Shown here piece by piece: positions 16,949-30,199 of a DNA stretch of 64,000 bases. Position 1 is the first letter of the stretch. Every line of letters begins with the position of its first letter. The position numbers were made by a program, and so were the translations under genes. Below the pieces are notes generated by a model that saw only the letters and a program-made list of their open reading frames with translations, searched no databases and was not told the DNA's origin. Origin of the DNA: Saccharomonospora glauca K62 (GTDB lineage: Bacteria; Actinomycetota; Actinomycetes; Mycobacteriales; Pseudonocardiaceae); contig NZ_CM001484.1 of assembly GCF_000243395.2 (NCBI RefSeq), positions 3,766,562 to 3,830,561 of the forward strand. The letters run 5' to 3'.

Positions 16949-18373
16949 CTAGCGGGGGTTCGCCAGCACGGCTTCGTACTCCTTCACTATCCGGCGCCAG
17001 GCCGCCTCGACATGCTTGGCCTCGGTGGCCGGGGAACCGACCGCCAGCCGCAACACCACATGTCCCCGCACCTTGGTATGGCTCAAGAACAACTCACCCG
17101 AGTCGTTGAGGCGCTCCATGAGCTCCATCGTGGCGGCATCGGCCTCCGCCGCCGACGCGTCGGGCCACAGTGGCCGGAAACAGACGAGCCCGAACGGATG
17201 GTGCGGGTCCAACTCGAACCGGGGATCACCAGCCACCATCTCCGCGAACCCGTCGGCGAGTTCGACGCACCGACGCACGTGGGCGCGTAGTCCCTCGGCG
17301 CCGTACCACCGAATCACCGCCCACAACTTCAACGCGCGGAACCGGCGCCCCAACGGCACCTGCCAGTCCCGATAGTCGATCACCTCTCCGGAGCTGGTGG
17401 CAGCGTTGCGGAGGTACTCGGGCAGGATCGACAACGCCTCCACCATCGGCGCCCGATCCCCCAGCCACAACACGGAACAGTCGAAGTTGGTGAGCAACCA
17501 CTTGTGCGGGTTGGTGACGTAGGAGTCCGCGTACTCGGCCACCCCGTCGTTGCACCACCGAAGCTCCGGGCACACGGCCGCCACTCCCGCGTACGCCGCG
17601 TCGACGTGCAGCCAGACACCGTGGTCACGACAGACCTCCCCGATCCTGCGAACCGGGTCGACCGCCGTGGTCGACGTCGTGCCGATCGTCGCGCAGACCA
17701 ACGTGGGCACGCAGCCCGCCGCGCGGTCCTCCCGGATCAACCGGTCGAGGTGCTCGGGGTCCATGGCGAGGGTTTGCGGGTCCACGTCCACCACCCGCAC
17801 GTTCTCCGCGCCGACGCCGGTCACCCGCGCGGCCTTCTCCAACGACGAGTGCGTCTGCGACGACACGTACATCCGGTGTCTGCCCTCGCCCGCGCGCTGC
17901 CGCGCCGCGAGCACCGCGACGACGGCGGCGCTGGACGCCGAGTCCTGGATGACCCCACCCCCGTGCGCGTCGGTGCGGAAACGCTCGGGCAGCCCGAGCA
18001 GTTCGGCCAGCCAGTCCACGACGACGGTCTCCAGCTCGGTACAGGCGGGGCTGGTGGCCCACAGCATTCCCTGCACGCCGAGTCCCGACGACAGCAGGTC
18101 ACCGAGCACGGCCGGGCCGCTGGCGTTCGCCGGGAAGTAGGCGAAGAAACTCGGGTGCTGCCAGTGCGTGATCCCCGGCAGTACGACGCGGTCGAGGTCG
18201 GCGAGCACGGCCTCGAACGGCTCTCCCCGCTCGGGAGGGTGTGCGGGCAACGCGGCGCGAACCTCACCGGGCGCCACCGGCGCGCGTACCGGGTACTGCT
18301 CCACGGACTCCAGGTAGTCGGCGATCCAGTCGACGACCTGCTTGCCGTAGGTGCGGAACTCCTCGGGCGTCAT
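16949..18373 (-). CDS. PLP-dependent aromatic L-amino acid decarboxylase
   Basis: A group II decarboxylase of 474 residues, related to aromatic amino acid and tyrosine/tryptophan decarboxylases. It starts MTPEEFRTYGKQVVDWIADYL, has ITHWQHPSFFAYFP, GGGVIQDSASSA, HVDAAYAG and the PLP Lys291 in TNPHKWLL. FFAYFPAN with the WQHP motif is typical of the eukaryote-like AADC branch. ATG at 18373 is preferred to the in-frame start at 18421 because family members begin here. Amine produced cannot be named; no transporter or pathway genes are adjacent. Confidence 0.88.
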   Translation of the reverse strand: MTPEEFRTYGKQVVDWIADYLESVEQYPVRAPVAPGEVRAALPAHPPERGEPFEAVLADLDRVVLPGITHWQHPSFFAYFPANASGPAVLGDLLSSGLGVQGMLWATSPACTELETVVVDWLAELLGLPERFRTDAHGGGVIQDSASSAAVVAVLAARQRAGEGRHRMYVSSQTHSSLEKAARVTGVGAENVRVVDVDPQTLAMDPEHLDRLIREDRAAGCVPTLVCATIGTTSTTAVDPVRRIGEVCRDHGVWLHVDAAYAGVAAVCPELRWCNDGVAEYADSYVTNPHKWLLTNFDCSVLWLGDRAPMVEALSILPEYLRNAATSSGEVIDYRDWQVPLGRRFRALKLWAVIRWYGAEGLRAHVRRCVELADGFAEMVAGDPRFELDPHHPFGLVCFRPLWPDASAAEADAATMELMERLNDSGELFLSHTKVRGHVVLRLAVGSPATEAKHVEAAWRRIVKEYEAVLANPR

Positions 18374-18482
18374 GTGATCGGCCACCCCGGTGAGCGTAAG
18401 CCGCCGAAGTGATCTCGACACGGTCTCGACTCCCCGTGTCCCCGTCGACGGCGGGCTCGAACTGGGGTGGTGGGCAGCTCGC

Positions 18483-18488
18483 TAGGAT
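18483..18488 (+). promoter_or_regulatory. Putative -10 element, leaderless trpS promoter
   Basis: TAGGAT lies 6 nt upstream of the trpS ATG on the plus strand with no Shine-Dalgarno sequence between. Confidence 0.5.
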
Positions 18489-18494
18489 GAGCCC

Positions 18495-19520
18495 ATGTCA
18501 GAACCCGCAGGCAAGGTCTCCTTGACCGGCATCAAACCGTCCGGAGAAGTCCACCTGGGCAACCTCGTGGGCGCGATCCGTCCGGCGCTGCGGTTGGCCG
18601 AGCAGTACGACTCGATGTACTTCATCGCCGACTACCACGCGCTGACGAGCATTCGCGATCCCCAGCTGCTCAGGCACTACTCGCGTTCGGTGGCCGCGTC
18701 CTGGCTCGCCGCGGGACTCGACCCGAAGCGGACGACGTTCTACGTCCAGTCCGACGTTCCCGAGATCTTCGAACTGAACTGGGTGCTGTCGTGCGTCACG
18801 GGCAAGGGCCTGATGAACCGCGCCCACGCCTACAAGGCGGCCCGAGACCGCAACATCGAGGCGGGTGAGGACCCCGACGTCGGGGTCAACATGGGGCTGT
18901 ACAACTACCCGATCCTCATGGCCGCCGACATCCTCATCATGGAGACCGACGTCGTGCCCGTCGGCAAGGACCAGGTGCAGCACGTCGAGTACGCGGCCGA
19001 CATCGCGGGCAGCTTCAACCACCTCTACGGCGACACCTACAGCTTCAAGATCCCCCAGGCGATCATCCCGGACACCGGCGCGGGGGACGTCCTGCCGGGG
19101 CTCGACGGCCGCAAGATGAGCAAGTCGTACGACAACACGATTCCGCTCTTCCTGCCGGAGAACAAGCTCAAGAAGCTGGTGCGTCGCATCCCCACCGACA
19201 GCACGCCGGTGGAGGCTCCGAAGGACCCCGACAGCTCGGCCGTGTTCCAGATCCTGGAGCAGTTCGCCCCGGAATCGGCCGCGGACGTCGTCGCCGACAC
19301 CCGCAAGCGCCTCGAAGAAGGCGGCATGGGCTGGGGCGAGCTGAAGAACGTGCTGTTCGAGGTGCTGAACGCCGAGCTCGCCCCCATGCGTGAGCGCTAC
19401 AACGCCTACATGGAACCGGGCAGCGAGTTGGACGAAGTGCTCGCCCGTGGCGCCGAGCGCGCCAGGGGCCGCGCGAGCCGGGTGCTGTCGGCGGTACGCA
19501 AGGCCGTCGGAATCGCCTGA
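18495..19520 (+). CDS. trpS: Tryptophanyl-tRNA synthetase
   Basis: Class I synthetase charging tRNA-Trp. The 341-residue protein has the HIGH-type signature SGEVHLGNLVGAI near the N-terminus, YFIADYHALT, TGKGLMNRAHAYKAA, the MAADILIMETDVVPVGKDQVQH block and the KMSKS loop DGRKMSKSYDN. All are standard for a housekeeping TrpRS. It is divergent from the decarboxylase and followed after 14 bp by a Ser/Thr kinase gene. Confidence 0.97.
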   Translation: MSEPAGKVSLTGIKPSGEVHLGNLVGAIRPALRLAEQYDSMYFIADYHALTSIRDPQLLRHYSRSVAASWLAAGLDPKRTTFYVQSDVPEIFELNWVLSCVTGKGLMNRAHAYKAARDRNIEAGEDPDVGVNMGLYNYPILMAADILIMETDVVPVGKDQVQHVEYAADIAGSFNHLYGDTYSFKIPQAIIPDTGAGDVLPGLDGRKMSKSYDNTIPLFLPENKLKKLVRRIPTDSTPVEAPKDPDSSAVFQILEQFAPESAADVVADTRKRLEEGGMGWGELKNVLFEVLNAELAPMRERYNAYMEPGSELDEVLARGAERARGRASRVLSAVRKAVGIA

Positions 19521-19534
19521 CGTCATAACCGGTC

Positions 19535-21438
<1,904 letters not shown>

Positions 21439-21442
<4 letters not shown>

Positions 21443-23283
21443 AACCGCTCGGCCCCGACGATCCACGCAGCGTGGGGCGTTACCGAACACTGGCCGTCAT
21501 CGGTGAGGGCGGCATGGGCCGTGCCCTTTTGGCCGTGGCGCCGGACGGCCGATTCGCGGCACTGAAGTTGGTGTCCTCCGCGCTGGCCCACGACCCCGTG
21601 TTCCGCGATCGGTTCCGCCGGGAGGTGGCCGCCTCGCGGTCGGTCTCCGGCGCCTACACCGCGCCCGTTCTGGACGCCGACACCGAATCCGACGTTCCCT
21701 GGCTCGCCTCCCTGTACGTGCCGGGGCCGTCGCTCGCCGACGTGATCGACGACGCCGGCCCGCTCGACGTCGCCTCCCTGCGCCACCTCACCGTCACCCT
21801 GGCGGTGGCGCTGGCGGACATCCACCGGGCGGGACTGGTGCACCGGGACCTCAAGCCCGGCAACGTGCTCCTCACCCACGACGGACCCCGAGTCATCGAC
21901 TTCGGCATCGCCCGCGCCATCGACGGCTCCGACCTCACGGCCACCAACGCGCTCATCGGTTCACCGGCCTTCATGTCGCCCGAACAAGCGCTCGGCGGAG
22001 TCATCACCCCGGCCAGCGACGTGTTCTCGTTGGGCTCGCTGTTGTTCACGGCGGCCACCGGCCGACGCCCCTTCGCGAGCACCTCCACCCCGCAGACCCT
22101 GTACAACATCGCCCACACCGAACCCGACCTGAGTCCACTTCCTCCCCAGGTCCGGGAGTTCGTGGAGCCGTGTCTGGCCAAGGACCCGGCTCGCAGACCC
22201 ACGCCGCAGCAGCTCGTCGACCACCTCGGCCCCGTCTCCTCCCCGACGGCCCCGTGGCCCACCGCGGTGCACGCGCTCATCGCCCGGCGGGAACACCAGC
22301 TCCGGACCGTCGCCGCGGCACCTCCGCCGCCACCTCCACCGCCCGCCGCGACGGCGCCGGAGAAGCGACGTCGTGGGCTCGTGGTTCCCCTCGCGGCGTT
22401 CGCCGCCGCGCTGGTGGCGGTGCTCGTCGTGGTCCTCGTCAACGTCACGGCCGACGACGCTCCCGCCGAGTCCCCCGAGACGGCCGCCCCGGCCCCGACG
22501 TTGAGCGTGGAGGACGCCCTCACGTCCGAACGGTTGCGCCGGGTCGATCCGTGCGCGGTGCTCGCCAAAGTCCGGGTGCCGGGAATGGGCCTGCTCGCCC
22601 CCGAGGAAGATCCGATCTATCTCGACAAGTGCCGGTACGAGGGCACCGAATCGGGCAGCGTCACGCTCGCGCTCGGGGAGCCCTTCCAGAACGGGACCAC
22701 CGAACACGACGCCGAGGGCCGTCCGATCCAGCTCACCCACCTGACGGGCGGCTGCGAGGCCTCCGTGCAATTGACCGACGAACCGCGGTTCACCGTCACC
22801 GTCAGCGACTCGGCGTCGAGCTCCTGCGAAGCCCCCAAAGCAGCGCTCGACGAGGCACTGCGACGACTCCGCACGGACGACGTCCTGCTCGACCTGCCCG
22901 CACACAGCGCTCTCGGCCTCGACACCTGTCTGCTGTTGGACGACGAGACGATCCGCGACGTGCTCGGCGCCGCGAAACCGGCCGCCGACGGTCTGCACGG
23001 ATGCGAGTGGGACGGCGTTCGGACCGCGCGGGTGCGCGTCCTGCCGGGAGTTCCCGACCTCCCGCCCGAGAAGGATGCCGTCGAGTTGTCGTTCGACGGC
23101 ATCACCGCGTACGCGACCACCGACGCCGCGGGCTACTGCGCGATCACCTGGACACAACGCCGTGTCAGCGACAGCCTGACGGAGGAGGTCCAGGTGTTCT
23201 TCCTCCAGGACGGCGGGCAGGACCCGTGCGTCCCCGCGCAGCGGCTCGCGAGCGCGGCCGCCGCCAACCTGCCGCGCGGGTGA
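21439..23283 (+). CDS. Transmembrane Ser/Thr protein kinase, second of a tandem pair
   Basis: A 614-residue paralogue of the preceding kinase. Kinase motifs fall at the same positions: IGEGGMGRA, Lys43, HRDLKPGN (Asp137), DFGIARA (Asp154), SPAFMSPEQ. A proline run (about 295-303) leads to one membrane helix (about 313-335), and the outer region again has two Cys-containing repeats (VDPCAVL, LDTCLLL, HGCEWDG). The GTG at 21439 overlaps the previous stop in GTGA, showing tight coupling. The frame is open upstream within the first kinase gene, but that part is not the product. A local duplication is the simplest origin. Confidence 0.93.
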
Positions 23284-23294
23284 CGCTCGGCAGC

Positions 23295-25045
<1,751 letters not shown>

Positions 25046-25084
25046 CCGAGAGGGTCCACCGGGGATTCCGGCGGACCCTCTCGG
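25046..25084 (-). terminator. Rho-independent terminator of tRNA-Ala
   Basis: A perfect 12-bp stem (CCGAGAGGGTCC with GGACCCTCTCGG, 15-nt loop) lies 8 bp past the tRNA 3' end and is followed on the minus strand by TGTGTTTTCG. Both stem and T-run fit an intrinsic terminator. Confidence 0.85.
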
Positions 25085-25092
25085 GATTGTTG

Positions 25093-25165
25093 TGGAGCTG
25101 AGGGGAATCGAACCCCTGACCTTCTCGATGCGAACGAGACGCGCTACCAACTGCGCTACAGCCCC
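25093..25165 (-). tRNA. tRNA-Ala(CGC)
   Basis: A 73-nt cloverleaf on the minus strand. The acceptor stem GGGGCTG/CAGCTCC includes the G3:U70 wobble that identifies alanine tRNAs, the anticodon arm is TCTCG-TTCGCAT-CGAGA with anticodon CGC (reads GCG), the T arm is AGGGG-TTCGATT-CCCCT and the discriminator is A. CCA is not encoded. A TATGCT element (25190-25185) lies about 20 bp upstream. Confidence 0.95.
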
Positions 25166-25224
25166 GTGTTTTGTTTGCTCGGTGAGCATAGCAGTTCCGC
25201 TACACCCACCGAGCAGGGGGGTCC

Positions 25225-26073
25225 CTATTCGCCCACGGCGCGACGGTACGAGTACCGCCCCGGGTCTTCGAGCTCGTGGAACGCGGGATCCTCGTCCTCA
25301 AGATCGACCACCACCGCCTGCCTACGCACCCTGGTGGTCGGCATGGGCTTGCGCTCGGACCCCACCACGTCACCGGGCTCGTTGGACACCACCTCGATGT
25401 CCTCGAGCGGATTCGGCCGCCGAGGCGTACGCCGCGAGGCCGCGCGCAGTCGAGCCAACCTGCGTTGCCGGATCTCCTCCTCGATCCGAACCTGCCGACG
25501 CAGGTAGACGAGGTAGGTCACCAAGGTGAGATCGGCGACCCCGTGTGCCCACCACAGCACGGGAAGCACGAAGCCCGCCACGACCGCCGTGGTCACGACG
25601 GTCAGTAACAGCACCATCACAACTCGCTGGCGGAACGCGTACTTCGCCTTGGCGGCGAGCGCGGCGGCCTCCGGGTCGAAGCCACCCCGTCCGGGACGGT
25701 AACGCCGCAAAGGACGCCCCCCGGTCATCGCGCCACGCCCCGCGAGGAACTCACCGTCCTCACCACTCCGGCGTTTCCCGTCGTACTCGTCCCCGCCCCC
25801 GTGCGCCTCGTCATCGCTGACACCCTCGGGGCCGCTGTACGCACCCCTGAGACCGTCGTCCGCGTCTTCCAGGTCCTCACCGACCACCGAGTCGACGTCC
25901 CCCCGTCCGTACTCGTCACTCGCGGTGTCGCGCGCACTTCCGCTGCGCACGACCCGTGCGGCCAATGCCGCGTCGTTGGTCTGCGTGATGACCTGCCGCT
26001 TGCGCGCGACCATGGGCACGAGGACGGCAAGCCATGCCGCAGCGAGTCCTACAATGATCAACGAGCTGGGCAT
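25225..26073 (-). CDS. sepX: Divisome protein SepX/GlpR
   Basis: A 282-residue membrane protein matching the actinobacterial SepX (Streptomyces) or GlpR (Corynebacterium) family that works with FtsZ and the MoeA-like Glp at the division septum. It begins with one hydrophobic helix (MPSSLIIVGLAAAWLAVLVP) followed by MVARKRQVI. It then has an acidic, disordered stretch, two further hydrophobic segments around 150-190, and a basic tail. It lies in the conserved order galU-glp-rimJ-glpR, equivalent to Rv0993-Rv0996. Function is taken from that family and context. Confidence 0.85.
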   Translation of the reverse strand: MPSSLIIVGLAAAWLAVLVPMVARKRQVITQTNDAALAARVVRSGSARDTASDEYGRGDVDSVVGEDLEDADDGLRGAYSGPEGVSDDEAHGGGDEYDGKRRSGEDGEFLAGRGAMTGGRPLRRYRPGRGGFDPEAAALAAKAKYAFRQRVVMVLLLTVVTTAVVAGFVLPVLWWAHGVADLTLVTYLVYLRRQVRIEEEIRQRRLARLRAASRRTPRRPNPLEDIEVVSNEPGDVVGSERKPMPTTRVRRQAVVVDLEDEDPAFHELEDPGRYSYRRAVGE

Positions 26074-26252
26074 TTCGTCACCTCCCCCGACCTGTACTGC
26101 GCGCCGTCGTGATGGGCACGTTCAGCCTCGCGGCTCTTTACTGCGCACTCACTCCGACTCTCGTCACGCTAGTCACAGGAGTAACAGAAACTGCGGAGAC
26201 TCGCCGGGCTGTTTTCCGACTCACCCAGTTGCAGGAGATTTGTCCGGTGCCG

Positions 26253-26930
26253 TCAGCGCTGCTCAGGCACGGTGGCCAAGCCCGACGCGACGAGCCGGGC
26301 GACCACTCCGTCACCGGTCTCCTCGGCGGTCAGGGCGTAGCAGAAGTGGTCCCGCCACTCCCCCTGAACCTCCAGGTAGCGACGGAAAAGTCCCTCCCTG
26401 CGGTAGCCCGCCTTGCTGAGCACGCGCAGACTCGCCGCGTTCTCGGGACGGACCGTGGCCTCAAGACGATGCAGCCGTCCTTCCGTGAAGGCGTGGTCGG
26501 TGGCCAACGCGACAGCCGCCGTGGCCACCCCGCCTCCGGCGAGCCCGGACGACACCCAATAGCCGATCCACGCCGATCGCAGTGAGGCCCGGACGATGTT
26601 GCCGATCGTGAGCTGACCGGCGAACGCGTCGTCCACCGTGATCGCGAAGGGGAAGCACTGCCCTCGCTTGGCGAGACGTCGCAGCGTGGCCCACTGAGAC
26701 GGCCACGCCGCGACGGCGTTCCGCTCGCGCCAGCTACCCGGCTGGGTGGGCTCCCACCGTTCGAGGTAGGCGTGATCGCGGAGTCGGATCCGACTCCACT
26801 CGCCTCCGTCCCGCAATCGCAGGGGCCGGAGGCGAACCGTACCGGCGGGCACGATCAGTGGTCCCAACCTCGCGGGCCAACCGGGCCGTTGAGGCTCCGC
26901 GACATAGGGCGCGCCGTACCCGGTCGACAT
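26253..26930 (-). CDS. rimJ: GNAT N-acetyltransferase, RimJ-type
   Basis: A 225-residue acetyltransferase of the RimJ/RimL group that acetylates protein N-termini, classically ribosomal protein S5. It shows VRLRPLRLRDGGEWSRIR at the N-terminus, GQLTIGNIVRASLRSAWIGYWV, GGVATAAVALATDHAF and LEATVRPENAASLRVLSKAGYRREG, the acetyl-CoA fold in order. It lies 12 bp downstream of glp. The same neighbour occurs in mycobacteria (Rv0995). The substrate in this organism is not known. Confidence 0.9.
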   Translation of the reverse strand: MSTGYGAPYVAEPQRPGWPARLGPLIVPAGTVRLRPLRLRDGGEWSRIRLRDHAYLERWEPTQPGSWRERNAVAAWPSQWATLRRLAKRGQCFPFAITVDDAFAGQLTIGNIVRASLRSAWIGYWVSSGLAGGGVATAAVALATDHAFTEGRLHRLEATVRPENAASLRVLSKAGYRREGLFRRYLEVQGEWRDHFCYALTAEETGDGVVARLVASGLATVPEQR

Positions 26931-26942
26931 GGCCTCGTCCCG

Positions 26943-28211
26943 CTACGCGCGTGGGGCGAGGAAGGCCACTTTGACCTGCTCCCCCGCGGCGACTTCCGTC
27001 AGATCCTCGTCCACATTGATCAGACAGTTGGCCTCGGCCAGCGACGTGAGCAGGTGTGACCCCCCGATCCCCAGTGGTTGGACCAGGTACTCGCCGTTGC
27101 TCTCGTCGCGCAGCAGTTGCCCCCGCAGGTAACCGCGCCGCCCCTTCGTCGAGGTGATCGGCGACAGCAACCGGGCCTCCACGGTCCGTCGGTGCGGGTG
27201 GCGAGTTCCCCGAGCGGCCCGGATGAGGGGACGCACCATCACCTCGAACACCACGAACGCGCTCATCGGGTTGGCCGGGATGAGGAAGGTGGGCACCGCG
27301 TCCGGGCCCAGCTTGCCGAACGCCTGGGTGGAACCGGGATGCATGGCCACCCGCGTGGTGTCGATGTCACCGAGGTCGGACAGCGCGGCCAGGACTTCGT
27401 CCCCGGTGCTCCCGCCCGCGCCCCCGGCCACGACGATGACCTCGGACATCAACAACCTGCCCTCGACCGTCTCCCGCAGCCGCTTCGGGTCGAGCGGGAC
27501 GATGCCGACCCGGCTCACCTCCGCGCCCGCGTCACGCGCGGCCGCCGCGAGGGCGTAGGAGTTGACGTCGTAGACCTGTCCGACGGCGGGGGTGCGGTCG
27601 ATGTCGACGAGCTCGTCGCCCACGGAGATGATCGACACCCTGGGACGCGGATGCACGAGCACCTTCGACCGGCCCACGGCGGCGAGCAGACCCACCTGCG
27701 CCGCTCCGATCGTGTCGCCCTTGCGCACGGCGACATCGCCGACCTGGACGTCCTCCCCCGTCCTCCGCACGTAACCGTGCGAGGGAACGGCACGGCGCAC
27801 CGTCACCTTCGCGGTGCCTCCGTCGGTGTACGACGTCGGGACGACGGCGTCGGCGAGCGTCGGCAGCGGTGCTCCGGTGGCCACGCGCACGGCCTGGCCG
27901 GGTTGGAGTCGCCGCGGCTGCCGGGAGCCGGCCGGGATCTCCCCGACCACCGGCATCTCCACGGGCTCCTCGTTGGCCGTGCGCACGTCGACGCTGCGCA
28001 CGGCGTAACCGTCCACAGCCGCCTGGTCGAAGCCCGGCAGTGCCTGTTCGGCGACCACCTCCTCGGCACAGAGCAGTCCCTGCGCCTCGGAGATCGCCAC
28101 CCGCACGGGACGGGGACGCACCGCTGACTTCAACAGCAGAGCGAGATGGTCCTCGACGGACCTCAGTTCGGCTCTGGGGTGCGTGACGACGATCGACTCG
28201 GTGTCAGTCAT
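26943..28211 (-). CDS. glp: MoeA-like protein Glp
   Basis: A 422-residue member of the gephyrin/MoeA family. In many bacteria MoeA inserts molybdate into molybdopterin. In actinobacteria the copy between galU and glpR acts as the FtsZ-binding divisome protein Glp, so this context points to division. It has the VAEQALPGFDQAAVDGYAV start motif, PAGSRQPRRLQPGQAVRVATGAPLP, SVGDELVDIDRTP and the VAGGAGGS signature near the nucleotide-binding loop. ATG at 28211 overlaps the galU stop by one base (TGATG), showing coupling. A molybdenum role cannot be excluded. Confidence 0.88.
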   Translation of the reverse strand: MTDTESIVVTHPRAELRSVEDHLALLLKSAVRPRPVRVAISEAQGLLCAEEVVAEQALPGFDQAAVDGYAVRSVDVRTANEEPVEMPVVGEIPAGSRQPRRLQPGQAVRVATGAPLPTLADAVVPTSYTDGGTAKVTVRRAVPSHGYVRRTGEDVQVGDVAVRKGDTIGAAQVGLLAAVGRSKVLVHPRPRVSIISVGDELVDIDRTPAVGQVYDVNSYALAAAARDAGAEVSRVGIVPLDPKRLRETVEGRLLMSEVIVVAGGAGGSTGDEVLAALSDLGDIDTTRVAMHPGSTQAFGKLGPDAVPTFLIPANPMSAFVVFEVMVRPLIRAARGTRHPHRRTVEARLLSPITSTKGRRGYLRGQLLRDESNGEYLVQPLGIGGSHLLTSLAEANCLINVDEDLTEVAAGEQVKVAFLAPRA

Positions 28212-29113
28212 CAGTGAGCGGTACCGATCCGTTCGATCAGCCACTCGCGCAGCGAGGGGCCGTAGTCGGGATTGTCAAGGGCAAAGTCGACGGCCGCGCG
28301 CAGGAAGCCGCCGGGATTACCGAGGTCGTGCCGCCCACCATGGTGGACGACGACGTGCACGGGGTGTCCCTCGGAGATCAACAACGCCACGGCGTCGGTC
28401 AGCTGCAGTTCCCCGCCGGAACCGGGCTCGATGCGCCCGAGCGCGTCGAAGATCGCCCGATCGAGCAGGTAGCGGCCCGCCGCGGCGTAGGTGGACGGCG
28501 CGTCCTCGGGTGCGGGCTTTTCCACCATGCCGTGCACCCGCTTGACGTCGGCGTCGTCCGTGTCGGAGACGTCGAACACACCGTAGGGGGAGATCTGCTC
28601 CTTCGGGATGTCGAAAGCGCACAGGACGCTGCCCCCGTACCGCGCGCGCACCTCGGCCATCTTGGACAGCACCCCGGTGGGGAGCACGAGGTCGTCGGGC
28701 AGCAGGACGGCCACGGCGGTGTCGTCGTCGTCCAGGTTCGGTTCGGCCTGCGCGACGGCGTGGCCGAGTCCGAGCGCCTCCTCCTGGATCGCCACCTCGA
28801 CGTCCAGCAGTTCACCGGCCCTGCGAACCTTCTCCAGTTGAGCTGTCTTGCCCTTGCGTTCGAGCGTCGCCTCCAACTCGGGCTTGCTGGAGAAGTAGTC
28901 CACGACCGACTTCTTGTCGGGAGACGTGACGATCACCATGCGTCGTGCCCCCGCCTCGGCGGCCTCGCTCGCGACGAGCTCGATCCCCGGCGTGTCGACG
29001 ACCGGCAGCAACTCCTTGGGCACGGCCTTCGTGGCCGGGAGGAATCTCGTGCCGAGCCCTGCAGCCGGCACGATGGCGGTCCGGAACGTGGTCTCAATCG
29101 TGGCGCCCGTCAT
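28211..29113 (-). CDS. galU: UTP-glucose-1-phosphate uridylyltransferase
   Basis: Makes UDP-glucose for cell-wall and glycolipid synthesis. The 300-residue protein shows the nucleotide-binding loop PAAGLGTRFLPATKAVPKE at residues about 16-34, DTPGIELVASEA, PDDLVLP and VEKPAPEDAPS, all standard for GalU. ATG at 29113 is the proper start. It is the first gene of galU-glp-rimJ and divergent from 5-formyltetrahydrofolate cyclo-ligase with a 24-bp gap, where two -10 elements overlap. Confidence 0.95.
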   Translation of the reverse strand: MTGATIETTFRTAIVPAAGLGTRFLPATKAVPKELLPVVDTPGIELVASEAAEAGARRMVIVTSPDKKSVVDYFSSKPELEATLERKGKTAQLEKVRRAGELLDVEVAIQEEALGLGHAVAQAEPNLDDDDTAVAVLLPDDLVLPTGVLSKMAEVRARYGGSVLCAFDIPKEQISPYGVFDVSDTDDADVKRVHGMVEKPAPEDAPSTYAAAGRYLLDRAIFDALGRIEPGSGGELQLTDAVALLISEGHPVHVVVHHGGRHDLGNPGGFLRAAVDFALDNPDYGPSLREWLIERIGTAH

Positions 29114-29121
29114 GGCCGCAA

Positions 29122-29127
29122 AGCCTA
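29122..29127 (-). promoter_or_regulatory. Putative -10 element, leaderless galU promoter
   Basis: TAGGCT on the minus strand is 8 nt before the galU ATG. It overlaps the opposite-strand TAGCCT at 29126-29131 by two bases, so the two promoters must exclude each other. Confidence 0.5.
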
Positions 29128-29131
29128 GCCT
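29126..29131 (+). promoter_or_regulatory. Putative -10 element, leaderless 5-FCL promoter
   Basis: TAGCCT on the plus strand is 6 nt before the GTG at 29138, overlapping the galU -10 on the other strand. Confidence 0.5.
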
Positions 29132-29137
29132 GAACCC

Positions 29138-29749
29138 GTGAAACCCACCGACAACGACAATCCCCCTGCGAGTGTCAAGGCGGCCTGGCGCGAGCGGATA
29201 CGCACCGAACGGGCCGCGGTCCCGAGGGAGGAACGCGACGCCGAGACGGCGGCGCTCGCGCGGGCCTTCGCCGGTCTGGAGGGCACGACCGTGTGTTGTT
29301 ACGTGCCCTTCGGCACCGAACCGGGCTCGGTGGAGTTGCTCGACGTTCTCCGTGACGCGGGTCGCAGGGTGTTGCTTCCCGTCGTTCCCGCCGCACGGGG
29401 GCCACTGGACTGGGCGGAGTACTCTGGGAAATCGTCGCTGGCCACGGGGGTGTTCCCACCGGTGCTGGAGCCGACCGGGCCCCGGCTCGGTCCGCACGCC
29501 GTGGCCGAGGCGGACGTCGTGCTCGTTCCCGCGCTGGCGGTCGACCGCGTCGGGGTGCGGCTGGGCAAGGGAGCCGGCTACTACGACCGATCACTCGTGC
29601 TCGCTGCCCGAAAGACCCGGTTCGTTGCCGTGATCCGCGACACAGAACTCGTCGACCGGCTGCCCGCCGAACCTCACGACGTACGCATGCACGCGGCGCT
29701 CACACCGGGCCGAGGGCTGGTCGAACTCGCCGGACGCCGCGAGGTGTGA
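29138..29749 (+). CDS. 5-formyltetrahydrofolate cyclo-ligase
   Basis: Converts 5-formyl-THF to 5,10-methenyl-THF with ATP. The 203-residue protein has the N-terminal KAAWRERIRTERAAV basic helix, VCCYVPFGTEPGS, and the C-terminal signature VLVPALAVDRVGVRLGKGAGYYDRSL with the conserved G-x-G-KGGGYYDR-type loop. It is the equivalent of Rv0992c, divergent from galU just as in mycobacteria, and is followed by an FmdB-type zinc-ribbon gene. Confidence 0.94.
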   Translation: MKPTDNDNPPASVKAAWRERIRTERAAVPREERDAETAALARAFAGLEGTTVCCYVPFGTEPGSVELLDVLRDAGRRVLLPVVPAARGPLDWAEYSGKSSLATGVFPPVLEPTGPRLGPHAVAEADVVLVPALAVDRVGVRLGKGAGYYDRSLVLAARKTRFVAVIRDTELVDRLPAEPHDVRMHAALTPGRGLVELAGRREV

Positions 29750-29852
29750 GCCGGACCTCGATTGCGCTCGGGGAACACGATCGAGCAAAATTGCGTTAGC
29801 ACTCTCGGCCATCGAGTGCCAAATGGAGTGCCGTAGCCTCGAAGGAGACCCT

Positions 29853-30155
29853 GTGCCGACCTATCAATACGCCTGTAAGGAGTGCGACCACCGGTTCGAG
29901 GTGGTCCAGTCGTTCTCCGACGCGAGCCTGACGGAGTGCCCCGAGTGCCAGGGGCCGCTGCGCAAGCTCTACGGGTCCGTCGGTGTGATCTTCAAGGGCA
30001 GCGGGTTCTATCGCACGGATTCCCGATCGGATTCCAAGACGTCGACGGCCGCCAAGTCCTCGAACTCGTCGAGCTCCTCCAGCAGCTCGTCCAACGGGTC
30101 CTCGAAGTCGGACTCCAGCTCCTCCAGCTCCACCTCCACCGCGGCGGCGTCCTGA
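29853..30155 (+). CDS. FmdB/CxxC zinc-ribbon protein with Ser-rich tail
   Basis: A 100-residue protein with an N-terminal FmdB-type zinc ribbon: VPTYQYACKECDHRFEVVQSF and CPECQGPLRKLYGSVGVIFKGSGFYRTD, with two CxxC pairs at about 8-11 and 31-34. The last 40 residues are almost all Ser, Lys, Thr and Asp, with Ser runs, and are probably disordered. GTG at 29853 has AAGGAG upstream. Orthologues sit next to 5-FCL in mycobacteria (Rv0991c), where a redox-linked chaperone role has been reported; that link is from my recall. Confidence 0.88.
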   Translation: MPTYQYACKECDHRFEVVQSFSDASLTECPECQGPLRKLYGSVGVIFKGSGFYRTDSRSDSKTSTAAKSSNSSSSSSSSSNGSSKSDSSSSSSTSTAAAS

Positions 30156-30199
30156 CGGAGTAGCCGCGGCGGCTCCTCGGCACAAGCCGCGGGAGCCGG